Of a stretch of 64,000 nucleotides of DNA, positions 31,757-42,023 are shown piece after piece. Numbering within the stretch: position 1 is the stretch's first letter; each line of letters begins with the position of its first letter. Below the pieces are notes generated by a model. That model was not told the DNA's origin, made no database searches, and saw nothing but the letters and a program-made list of their open reading frames with translations. Source of the DNA: Euphorbia lathyris (lineage: Eukaryota; Streptophyta; Magnoliopsida; Malpighiales; Euphorbiaceae); the NCBI RefSeq assembly GCF_963576675.1, contig NC_088917.1, positions 29,604,501 to 29,668,500 of the forward strand. Direction: 5' to 3'. Made by a program: the position numbers and the translations under genes.

Positions 31757-34638
31757 ATGACTAGAGTTTCCGTCAACATCTCCGGTGCCGGTCACCCTAA
31801 GACCAGCTCCGATGAATCCTCCAGGCAAACTACTGTGCCTGAAACCACCAAGGTCACTACGCCGAGCAAAGGCAAAACTTGGCAAGCTACCTCCTCCAAA
31901 GGAAAACCGACCAAAATCAGAACCTATACCAAGGTATTTGATAACATTAGCGAATGGAAAGTAGACTTCTCGCGATGGGTTTCTGAGGCCTTCGTGACAT
32001 CCGAACAACCCTTCTGCGAATGGATATCGCAAAATGGATGGACCGAGCTGTTCTCCATTAGGGATCACACCTATCCTGACCTAGTAAGGGAGTTCTACCA
32101 CAATCTCTTAGTCGCTGACGATAACCAGGACTACTTAACAACAGTGGTAAGGGGGAAAACGATTTTCATCAATCCCACCTATTTGGCGAATTTGCTAAAG
32201 TTGAAAAATGAGGGAGCAAAACTGAGAAGAACTGGAGATCAGAATGACACTAACTACGAAGTCAACTTTTGCAAGCCCCCTGGTCATTCTGGAGAAGTCT
32301 CAAGTTCATCCATGGGTCAGCACCAAAAGATGGCTCATTACCTGCTGACCTACTTTATTTACCCAAAGATAAACTGCACCAGCTCAGCGACAAATTTCGA
32401 GCAATGCTTTATATGGCATATGCTGACACATACGCCTATCAACATGCCAGTATTCTTGATTGCTGGGTTTATAAGGAGCACTGGAACTCTCAAGCTGGGA
32501 TCGCTCATCACCAGGATCCTCATTGATCATTAAATAGACCTAACTGATGAAGTTAAAGCTAGAGGATCTGAAATAACAGCTGCTTCGCTGAGGGCTTTGA
32601 AGTTCAATCAGCCACTAAAGAAAGGAAAAGATGTTGCTGAACAACAAGCTGAGGAAACAACTCTAAAGAAAAGCCAAAGGACAAAGGCTCCAGCTGCCCG
32701 CAAGTGGAAAGCTGTTGTGACCTCTTCCAAGAAGTCTGAGCCTCAGACCAAGAAGTCAAAGTTAGCTGATGAACCAGGTCAGGAAAGACCTAAGCCAGCT
32801 GAGAAAAGGAGCAGGCAAGAAGAGCCTGAAATTGAGGAAAGAACAAATGCTGATGAGCAACCTCAAAAGAAGCAGAAGTCTTCTACACTGACTCCCATTG
32901 ATGCTATTCCTACTGACGTAATTGTTCCTAGTGATTCTCACTACACACAGTGTCTAGGAACTATAGCTGAGCATCAAGAAGATGAGGTGCATCTGGATGA
33001 TCAGTTCATTGCACAAGTTGAGGAAGAGTTAGATGGTGATAGTGAAGAAGATGAAGAACAAGAAGTAGAAGGCGGTCAGGATGACGCTGAGGACACTGAG
33101 GAAACAGCTAGTGAGGTTGATGCTGAGCCAACCAATACTGGGTTGACTGCTGAACAAGAACCTGACCAACACAATGTTGATCAAGGACAAGAACAAGCTG
33201 ACCAGCTTAATGCTGATCAAGAGGAAACTTCTCCCTCTCACTCAGGAGAATCTATTCATACTGACACTCCTCCTCCAAGAAGAAGATTAATCAAGGCAAG
33301 TCAAAAGTCTGTCATTGACACTCCTCCTCCAACTGTCCCTGATTTTGTTATCTAGAAGCCGACCCAAGACCCTTCTAAGCTCAAGCTGAAATTTTTCAGA
33401 AAACAACCAACTACTACTCCATCGGCTTCCATTGAAAAGCAAGCCTCTGTTTCTTCACCAAAGGAACACGTCGACTTGAATGCTTCCGCCAACTCAACAA
33501 GTCAAGTTGAGTCAATTCCTGTAAATGTTGTCAATCCAAGCATTGTGCTGACCCAAAACATTCCTGCCCCTGTAAGCACAGACAGTATTAGAATTACTTC
33601 CTCTCCAATCAACACCACTACCGATCAATCAGCTCTACCAGAACCTCAAGTGCAGATTGGAAACACACTTCCAGTCATTGACCACGTTATTCCACTGACT
33701 CCTCTTCCAACCGGTCATACTGAGGCAACAAGGCAAGTTAATGAAGGCCCTCTTAGCTACTTGCATGCTACCGAGTCTGGAAAAAGAATCATCGACTCGG
33801 TGCAAACACTAATCAAAGATCTTCATCAAACCATTCAACCTGCTGCTGGATCTTCTACTGCTGAGACAACTCAGCTCTCCCATGTAACCCAGCTTCTCAA
33901 CGAAGTCAAGGGATTCAAGGACTTGCTGAGTGTCATCGTTACCTTTCAAGCACAGCAAGCTAAGCAGGATTCCATCACAAAGCTGGCTGAGATCCAGCTG
34001 ACAATAGTTCAACATCTCAACGCTTTTCAGGAACAAGTTCAGACTTTGTCAGCTGCGAACACGCGCTATGCAACTTCTGATGAAGTAAAAATGCTCTTTG
34101 CTCAGCTTCACACCGAGCAAATCAAAACCAACGAGCAAATGGTTTCCTATTCTCAGTGCTCAGTGGAGCAAATTGGTGAGGCCGTTCGATTGCTGAACTT
34201 GAACAAGCAAGAAATGGATACTGACGCTATGAAGCAAAATGAAATGTTGTCTATCACCAGACAAACCTTCAATCACATACGTCACACAAATATTCAGCAT
34301 CAATACTATGGCACATCCTTACTGAAAACTTTTCATCAAGTCGTTGCTGGTCTGACCGACGCACTTACTGGATAGGTAAATCTCAAGCCTTCATAGTAAG
34401 CATGATCAGCACTGCTGAACTCAATATACCCGCCGAGGTATCAGATGATGGAGTTGCTATTTTTGATGGTGTCAATGAAAGCGCCGATAGACTTAAGACG
34501 CTGTCCACGGAACTGACCAGAGCCGTCTTAACCGATGCTTTTAGGATTCCTCCTCCCGATGCTGACAAAACGGGGGAGAAAGAACAAGCTAAAACACAGC
34601 ATGAGCATAGTCAGTCCAAGCAAAAGAAAAAGAAATAG
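31757..34638 (+). pseudogene. third ORF of the outer Sirevirus (broken)
   Basis: Lies 480 bp after pol and before the 3' LTR, the place of the envelope-like gene in Sireviruses. Starts MTRVSVNISGAGHPKTSSDE at 31757. Residues about 45-270 form a conserved globular region (FDNISEWKVDFSRWVSE, YPDLVREFYHNL, VRGKTIFINPTYLANLLKLKNEG, MAHYLLTYFIYPKINCTSSATNFEQCFIWHML) resembling the 'putative plant transposon protein' domain. A Lys-rich, then strongly acidic stretch follows, then a Gln-rich probable coiled coil. No signal peptide or membrane segment is seen. Stops at 32531-32533 and 33353-33355 and a frameshift near 34375 break it; the nested copy shows it was one protein of about 940 residues. Function is unknown. 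Confidence 0.75.
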
Positions 34639-35146
34639 AATTTAGGCTAGCTCAGTTATGCTAAGTTTGTAGTCTCTATGTTTATGCTTTTCTTTTGTTG
34701 TTTATGCTGACTACTTCTAGTAATATCAATACTTGCATCTTTTTATTCAAAAACTGAGTTATGAGTTATTATCTATGATGCTGAGTATTAAGTTTTTATG
34801 TATCTACAATCACATCCAAGCTGATAATATGTTTGACATTGACTTGAATGTTTATATAACATTGTCTTATAAAACTCATTGAACAACAAATTACTCAGCG
34901 CCCTCTGAATGCTATAACTTTCGCTTAAACACTGAGTAAAATAGAATATGTTCCATGAGCTGACCTATATCTGAAAACTGACCTCAGACCTACTCGATTA
35001 AACCTTCAAATGTTTAGAGTAAAACTAAGTCAGTAGCTCAACCCTTACGGGGGAGTTTGCTAAGATATATTAGGTCAACTATCATGAGGGAGCTCAATAC
35101 TGAGTTCTTCGCTGAATAGTTTTGCCAACATCAAAATGGGGGAGTT
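34639..35146 (+). other. ORF3-3' LTR spacer with polypurine tract
   Basis: Non-coding. It ends in the polypurine tract AAAATGGGGGAG at about 35135-35144, just before the 3' LTR, and has CTGAG/CTCAG words throughout. Confidence 0.7.
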
Positions 35147-36483
35147 TGTTGAAACACCTTTCCACATAATTTTGATTTGACAAAATTGTTTAAAGTATAA
35201 TTAAAATATATTCTAAACACACTAAGTTTAAATGCTTTGATTTATTCTACTAATGTGTTTGTTCAATGTTGAGTTAAACTGTTTATAAGACACAAGATTA
35301 AAAGGCCCAAGCCCAATACGGAAGTCAAAGCCCAAGTCAAACAGTTTAAGGCAACTCGGCCCGCGTATGTCAAAACGCTGTCGTTATGTACAAAACGCAG
35401 CTCAGCAAGAGAAGGATCTAGAAGACCTTCAAGGAACAACTTCGAAACGAAGCTGCTGAGTTGATTCGACAAACAGTACAAGACAGCAGCTGGCTAAGAA
35501 CAACTTCCAGACAAAGTATTTCTACTTTGGGTAAAGTTCAGAAGACGCAGTATGCTGTCTAGTTGACATTACCATAAATGGAGAGACACTCTGCCGAGCT
35601 GACCAAAAGCTGACCGAGGACAGAAGATACTCAAATCTGATTGGCCGAGAGCTCTGAGCAAGTCATGATGACAACGACAGGAAGCCGTTTCCCTCCAACG
35701 GTTATTTCGAAATTCGAAATGACCGATGCCTCAGACGTCTCTATAAATAGTGCCATCAGTTGCTTCATTCAACAGAGAACTAGAACAAGCCATTACGCTG
35801 ACCAAATTTCTACGCAAAGTTCTCCAAGAAAAAGCAAAGCAATCTTACACTAAATTTCACATCTTTTGTGTAAAAGTCTAGAGTGATTATTCAATCATCT
35901 AAGGTGTCTTTTCAATCATTGTTTAAGACAAACACTTATCATTTCTAGAGATTAGAAAGGAGAGGCTGAGTACTCGGTTATAGTACTCAGCGAGAGATTA
36001 GGATTGAGTAGAGGTATAGAGGAAGGTACTCTTGTTATACTCAGTTGCTAAGATTGTAAAAGGTTTGATGCTCTACCGTTAAAGAGCTCAGTAGAGAATT
36101 CGAAATCTTGGAACGTGTTCCGGGGACAGGACGTAGGCTTGGAGGCCGAACCTGAATAAATCTGCTGAGTAACATATTTCTAACCTTTAACTCCTTTATA
36201 TATTTATTGCTTGCTTAAACAAAAAACTGACCAAGTAAAGAGGTCAAGCTGAGTTGTGCGCGTTGAATATCCGAGCTCAGGAATAGACTCTAAGTGCTAT
36301 CTCCTGACTCAAGTAAAGAAACTGACCTAATCACTAGTTGACTAAGCCAGTATCTTGCTATTCACTCAGCGCCGCTGTCCAAACCTTTTTCTCACGAAAA
36401 AGAAGTCTGCCCTAGCTTAAAATTTTTAAATAGTTCCTAACCCCCCCTTGGAACTATACTTGTAACGTTATAAGGGACCAACA
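35147..36483 (+). repeat. 3' LTR of the outer Sirevirus
   Basis: 1337 bp and nearly identical to the 5' LTR. Followed by the target duplication ACTTT (GCTTT on the left side). Confidence 0.92.
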
Positions 36484-37769
36484 ACTTTGATTCTGAGCGA
36501 GCACGATCCACTACAGGGGAGGCCTTAGGGTGTGTGAGAGTAGGGTTAGGTATCACATAAAGTAATTGCAGAATAGTTAATGTTAGATTGAGCATTCGTC
36601 ACTCCTGATAAATGGGAGATATATCCAAATGGCCGCTTGTGGTGAATTGATTGAAATCCTTGCAAGGTGATATAGTTAAGAGTAGAAATGAAAATTTCAC
36701 TTAACTTATCTTTTAGAGTAAATTCAACTTGGACAAGTAAAAACAGACTCTTCGTTATATGTAACCTTGACACATTCCGTGGTTATAAGGAATTGTCCAC
36801 ATGATATAGTTGATGAAGGATCGAATTATACTGCACCTAATGCGGAAAGGTTAATGTTAGTATTCAACCTGACTTCATATTTGTACTAGGGGAATGTCTT
36901 AGGTTCTACCAGTAACAGCTTGCGAAGACATTCCGTTATATACATGTTAAAATTAATTAGGATGAATTAATTTCAAAGGCTATATACGGCTAGTAGCAAT
37001 AAGGATCTAATGGGCCGCACATGGGACTTGGAACCAGAGGACGGAATTGTGATTTAGTGGGCCATAAAGCATGGACCGAAATTTGCATTAGAAATTAGGG
37101 ATAAATAGTTTAATTGATAATTATAATTGTATTATAATTGTAAATTAAATTATAGGATTATCTGATAATATTAATTAGAAGTTTTAATGTGATTATAACT
37201 CTAATTAATTATCCCTAACATAAATTAAATAACTAATTAGATTAGAGTTATTATCTAAATATAATTGGTTATTATTTAGATAATAATAAATATTTATTTA
37301 ATTATCTAATTAGTAATTCTATTCCGAATAGATTTCTAATTAATTAATTAACTAATGCAACTAGGGTTAGAGTTTGAGAAGTCTATAAATAGACCCCTCT
37401 CCCTGTAAATTTCGACCAACACAAAAGTAAGAGACTAAGGAACTTTTCCGAAATCATCCCGACTAAATTACTATCTTTCTAACTCTCTCTTTGATCTCGT
37501 GTCGATTCCTTTAGAGGCAATCATTGTGATTGCTATTAATTGGTTGATTACTAACAGTCTTTCTTTTCTGTGTTAATCATTGTTCGTGACTCACTGATTA
37601 AGAGTTATGGGCACTTCGTTTGCAACTGTAGATAGTTCGTCATATAAGCTATTTCATTCTATCATTCTTTATATGAAATAACAATTAACAGATCTTGAAA
37701 AGGGAGAAATAGATAAAATAGATAAAATTTTATTATTCCGCTGTGCCTAGGCTTGTTTATTTTCCTACA
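36484..37769 (+). mobile_element. LTR of family A, copy 2, right part
   Basis: Continuation of the LTR broken at 13558. It matches copy 1 through its central and 3' regions and ends ...TTTCCTACA. A TATA box TATAAATAG is at 37384-37392. The flanking AGAGT (37770-37774) pairs with GGAGT at 13070-13074. With the left part it is about 1.77 kb and has no interior, so it looks like a solo LTR that later received the 23 kb Sirevirus nest. Confidence 0.8.
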
Positions 37770-38583
37770 AGAGTATCCTATTCAAGTGTGCCCTCAAAAT
37801 AAAAAACCCCTTCGGTAGACCAAAAAAGAAAGGGGATGTTGTAATTAATATGTTTCAGCAACTTCTCCTTAGAAAAATCCAAGGGCAGGTTCACCAGGAG
37901 ATCTTAAGTCTCCTTCTCCGCTTTCTATTAGAGGCCCCAACATATGCCACTTTTTTTATTTACAAGAGTGAGGTTCCAAGAGGACCTAAAGGGGAAGCCA
38001 TTCAGATACATATCCCCCTTCATATGCTTTCCCCTTTTGTCAATAAGGGAAAAAATCCAAAACCACTTGGGTTTAAACTTTTTATTACTAGAAACTTTAT
38101 CTCTCACAAATGACTTTTGGTTCGTAAGTAATATGGAAATCCAAAGGGAGTCATCCATTTTTATCTCATGGAAGGTGTCTAGATTCTTCGGCATAAGGAG
38201 TCAGTCAGCTCAATATCCAGGTCCTCACATACCTTCACCAGTCTAAACAAATCTAACCAACCATTGGGGAAAAGTTGAGCAGGGAAAATTTCAAACTCAT
38301 TCAACACGTTGACTATATTGGTAGAAAAGGGAAGGTGAACCCCGTTCTCCAAAAATAATTTATAAAAACCAAAAAATCCATATGGGGCTTGGGTTATTAC
38401 TTGGTCTTGATTGGGAACAAGAAAACCTATGTGCTCAAATTCTAGGTATTGGGAGGCTAGCTCCATTAATGAAATGTCATCCAAGAAAGAATGCCATTTG
38501 AAGTTCTTAAGGTTAGGAACAATGGTCTTCTTCACATTCTCAAACTTTGAAGTTTCACCGGTTTGCAATTTCTTACGACCCAT
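37770..38583 (-). pseudogene. plant transposon protein pseudogene, N-terminal part
   Basis: Minus-strand start MGRKKLQTGETSKFENVKK at 38583; an upstream Met at 38673 would add 30 hydrophobic residues and is less likely. The region YGFFGFYKLFLENGVHLPFSTNIVNVLNEFEIFPAQLFPNGW resembles the 'putative gypsy-type transposon' N-terminal domain (Pfam PF04195-like) of plant retroelement proteins. The frame stops near 38182 and continues in another frame as KNLDTFHEIKMDD...SNKKFKPKWFWIFSLIDKRG (to about 37928), so it is frameshifted or spliced. It is cut at 37770 by the family A LTR, and its C-terminal part lies at 12426-13074. This is the oldest layer of the nest and is not functional. Confidence 0.6.
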
Positions 38584-39480
38584 TACGAAACAAAATAAAG
38601 CACAAAAGAGGAAAGCACAGTAGGAAAAGGCACTTACTGAAGAAAAATAAGAGAAAAAGAGCTTGAAATGCAAGCGACAATTAGTAAAAAATAAGAAGCA
38701 AAGAAGGTAAAGAGAAACAAGTTATCTGGGATGAGCATTTTATAGAATAAAAGAGGAAGATGAAAGGTGAAACGTCAGAAATTAGGAGCAATAAATGCCT
38801 ATAGTCGAATAGATTAGCCGCCGTTTAAGGAAACATGACAGGCGCAAGTAACAAAGCCAATCAAAAGATGCCACATGGACAATGTGTGACATACGGAAAT
38901 CAATTTCCAAGGAAGCTCAAACGACACATGTCGATAAAGAAAAATTAAAAACAAAGGTCCAAAGCAACCGAAGGCAAAGACAGCTGATTCGCCTCCCCCA
39001 CCTAAACTGAACCCTGTAAAGCCAAGAAGGCAGATGGACATATGATATCCTATAAAAGGAATAGGACACGTGGCATCTCAGGAGCCTTCGGATCAACCAC
39101 CACATGTCCCAAATTGGACGTTCGAATCTATCAAAGAAGCTTATATGGAACATTTTCCCTCTAAGAAACCCTCATGAGCCAAGGTCGAAGACTCCATATC
39201 ATAGAGGACTTCTCCTAAAGCTTGTGTCCTAATAGAAGAAAATGATTCCTAGAAGAAAATGGGTTCGATCCAGCCTTATAAATAGATACAGGGGCAGAGT
39301 TTGAGGGGGCGGGGAGGGTCGGCCGACCTTTCGACCCCACTGGAAAACCCTAGAGAGGGGTTTTCCTCCCTGGCTCTGCTAGGAGCCGCCATGGCCCTCC
39401 GACCATGGCGGCTGCTTCAATTATAGAAGATATCTTCTATGTTTTTATTGTGATTTTACAATAAAGTTTGAAATGTTACT
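38584..39480. other. non-coding flank of the transposon-protein pseudogene
   Basis: No convincing gene. On the plus strand TTATAAATAGA near 39277 is followed by a GC-rich stretch (39299-39350) and an inverted repeat at 39384-39413. It may be the terminal or regulatory part of the element that carried the pseudogene. Confidence 0.35.
39384..39413. repeat. perfect 11 bp inverted repeat with 8-base loop
   Basis: Arms AGCCGCCATGG and CCATGGCGGCT around CCCTCCGA. It is GC-rich in an AT-rich setting and could form a stable hairpin. Confidence 0.85.
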
Positions 39481-39917
39481 GTAATTTTTATTTTTGGTAA
39501 GGGAAATGAATAAAAGGAGAGAGTAAGTTTCAGAAGTTAGAAAAATGGTGGAGAAGAAAAGAATGGGGAAGAAGAAGAAGGTTTCGATTTTTAGTTTCGA
39601 TTTTTTTTAATTAATTCTGCTGTTATATTTTAGTTGGAACCTGTAGCATATTTAATTTTTTACAAGAAAAATACAATTTCCAAGGACCTAAAGATTTATT
39701 GTTTTTCTTTTTGATCTTTTAACTTTAACTTTTAACTTGTTTGAAAACAAAAGTGTGCACTATCCTACCTATATATAATTTATAAATCAATTATTTTGAT
39801 GTTTAAATGAGTTATACATTATAGATAAATGAGTTTTCAATACTAAAAAAAATTTAAAGGAAATTTATATAGAAATTGAGATTTAAAAATTTATCTACAT
39901 AATTATAATTTAAACTT
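39481..39917. other. AT-rich intergenic sequence
   Basis: No gene or repeat structure recognised, apart from the TTTAAACTT at 39909-39917 that is the left target duplication of the next element. Confidence 0.6.
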
Positions 39918-41207
39918 GGGTAAATTTCAAAAACAACCCCTGTGGTTTCATGTTGTTCTAAAAAAACCCTTGTGGTTTGTTAATACAAAAAAAAAAGAAC
40001 TGTGGTTTGCGCCGTTACCCGAAAAACGGAAAATGGCTTAACACCGTTAAAGTGCTGATGTGGCAAGGGGTAAAATTGGAAAAATGATTTTTTTTTTATT
40101 TTTTTCTTTTCCTTTTCTCTTCTCTTCTTCTTTCATGCGTGAGATTCTTCTCTTCTTCTGTTGCCATTCTTTTCACGAATTAAAACCATTCTTTCCTGCG
40201 TGAGATTTTTTTTTTATTTTTTTCTTTTTCTTTTCTCTTCTCTTCTTCTTTCCTGCATCCCTCGCCATTCTTCTCTTCTTCTGGTGAGATTCTTCTTTTC
40301 TCCTCTCCTCCAGCAGCGATCTGACGCGACGAACAGCAGAAATCTTCTTCTTCCTCTTCGCGCAAACAGCAGAAATCTGATCATTCTAGAAGCAGCCCTC
40401 TTCTTCGAGAATCGATCTGAATTCCTCGAGAATCGACGCCATAATTGAGAAATTCTGGACGTTTTGGTTTGGGCATTTTGGTTCCCGGGATGTTTTGATT
40501 TTCCTGGGACGTTTGGAAATTTCCAGTCACCATAGCTCCCTTCCTTTCCCAAGACAAATTAATCTTCTGTGCCATTTGAAAATCGCGATTTCATTGTCAA
40601 TTTCTTCCTTTAGCGCAGTCGTTCTCTCTCTACACAGTTCTTCTTCTGCGCTATTTGAACTTTGCGAATCAATCTCCTGGGATTCTTCTCTGCGTTTGCG
40701 ATTTTTTGCCAGCACTTCCTCTGTTCTGAGTTCGCCGTTTCTGTTCAGCACAGTTCTTCTCTTGTGGTTTTTTCCTAAGATATGCAGAGTTATTTTCTGT
40801 GGTGTTATTGCTGTGTTTTGTGGTTTGCTTCCTGAGATTTGCAGAGTTATTTTCATCTTCAACTGATAATCGGTGATTAAAAAGAAAGTGAAAACAATGA
40901 AATTAGAAGAAGAAGAAGATAGTATCTGTAACAAAAGAAGAAGAAAATCCATGAAGAAGAGAGAAGGTGGTCATTTGGAGATTTTATTTATTTATTTTAA
41001 TTTTAATTTTGTTATTTTGTTATTTTATTTATTTATTTTAATTTGGACAATTTTACCCTCTGCCACGTCATCAAAACTAACGGTGTTAAGCCATTTTCCG
41101 TTTTTCGGGTAACGGCGCAAACCACAGTCCTTTTTTTTGTATTAACAAACCACAAGGGTTTTTTTAGAACAACATGAAACCACAGGGGTTGTTTTTGGAA
41201 TTTACCC
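39918..41207. mobile_element. Mutator-like non-autonomous element with long TIRs
   Basis: Terminal inverted repeats of roughly 165 bp begin GGGTAAATT at 39918 and end with its complement at 41207. The arms share blocks such as CCCCTGTGGTTTCATG, GCGCCGTTACCCG and GGCTTAACACCGTTA. Flanks TTTAAACTT (39909-39917) and TTTAAACTA (41208-41216) are a 9 bp target duplication with one mismatch, as expected for Mutator-like elements. The roughly 960 bp interior is CT-rich on its left side and contains no transposase. It resembles 5' untranslated or promoter sequence, which would fit a Pack-MULE, but no captured exon is recognised. Confidence 0.8.
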
Positions 41208-42023
41208 TTTAAACTATATCAAACTAAATAAATTATTCTTTTTAATATATTTCGGGATAAGGTGTAAAAATACTTTTAACGTTTACTGTCAGGAGAAATT
41301 TTACCTCTAAAGTCTAAAATGGTGCGATTTTACCCATAACTTTAACAGCCAAGAGAAATTTTATTCCTAATGTTAACAAGTTGGGTTAATTTTAAACATT
41401 ATTATAAAACATAAATATTTTATTCCTTATTCTGCATCAATTGCATATCAGTTCGTTTAAAAAAAATCATATTTTCTATGATTTAATAATTGAATTGGAG
41501 ATTAATATTTATAAATTCGATGAAATATTTTAAATTTTTTTGTGTGTCCAATTCGTACAATAAACAACATTTTTGGCGAATTTTTTTCTTAACATTCGTG
41601 TTGGCTCCGCCATTGAATAGACATGTATAGTCACATCCTATGGTACATTAACACTACAACTTAAAACTTGTCCTTAGTCTCCAACCCTTCCTAAGCATTT
41701 ACTGACTTATGCATCAGAGTGGGTTCGTTGGAATCTAGCCCCTCTTCGACTCTTAGTTTTGTTTTACATGTCAAACCCAGAAGCCCCAGCAAGACATTCA
41801 CACTCTCCATTACAAGTTGACATAGACAGATATCATCACTCATTCTGGACCGGATCGTTACAGTTATTTTTACCAATAGTGAGAGGAGAGAGATTCATCA
41901 TTAATAATTATTAAGAAAAAATAAAATAACGAGTGAATTATGATAGGAGAGAACCTCTTTAATATTAGAGATGAACTAGAAACCTGGATGATTAGAGAAT
42001 GAATTATAAAAACTCTTGGAGTT
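41208..42023. other. intergenic sequence between Mutator-like element and solo LTR
   Basis: No gene recognised. The part at about 41258-41400 has repeated phrases (GAGAAATTTTA, ATTTTACC) typical of a decayed small inverted-repeat element. A 61-residue minus-strand ORF (41876-41691) has no recognisable domain. Confidence 0.5.

Larger units (their letters stand above)
13559..36483 (+). mobile_element. Sirevirus-like Copia element (outer), split by a nested copy
   Basis: Complete element with LTRs at 13559-14898 and 35147-36483, a primer binding site at 14901-14912, and gag, pol, a third ORF and the polypurine tract AAAATGGGGGAG before the 3' LTR. Without the nested element it is about 11.5 kb. 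By eye the LTRs differ at roughly 15-20 sites plus small indels, so it is fairly young but older than the nested copy. Lineage is judged from the SIRE-type RNase H region ([44 protein letters not shown]) and the extra downstream ORF. All three genes carry premature stops. Confidence 0.9.

Noticed and set aside
31757..34638. Calling ORF3 a true envelope glycoprotein
   Set aside because: No signal peptide or membrane segment is visible; position alone is not enough.
38584..38673. Hydrophobic N-terminal extension of the transposon protein pseudogene as a signal peptide
   Set aside because: The family start MGRKK at 38583 is more natural and the extension is likely untranslated leader.
40161..41112. 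Several overlapping ORFs in the Mutator-like element, up to 141 residues
   Set aside because: Both strands are open only because the sequence is pyrimidine-rich; no domain is recognisable and the frames conflict.
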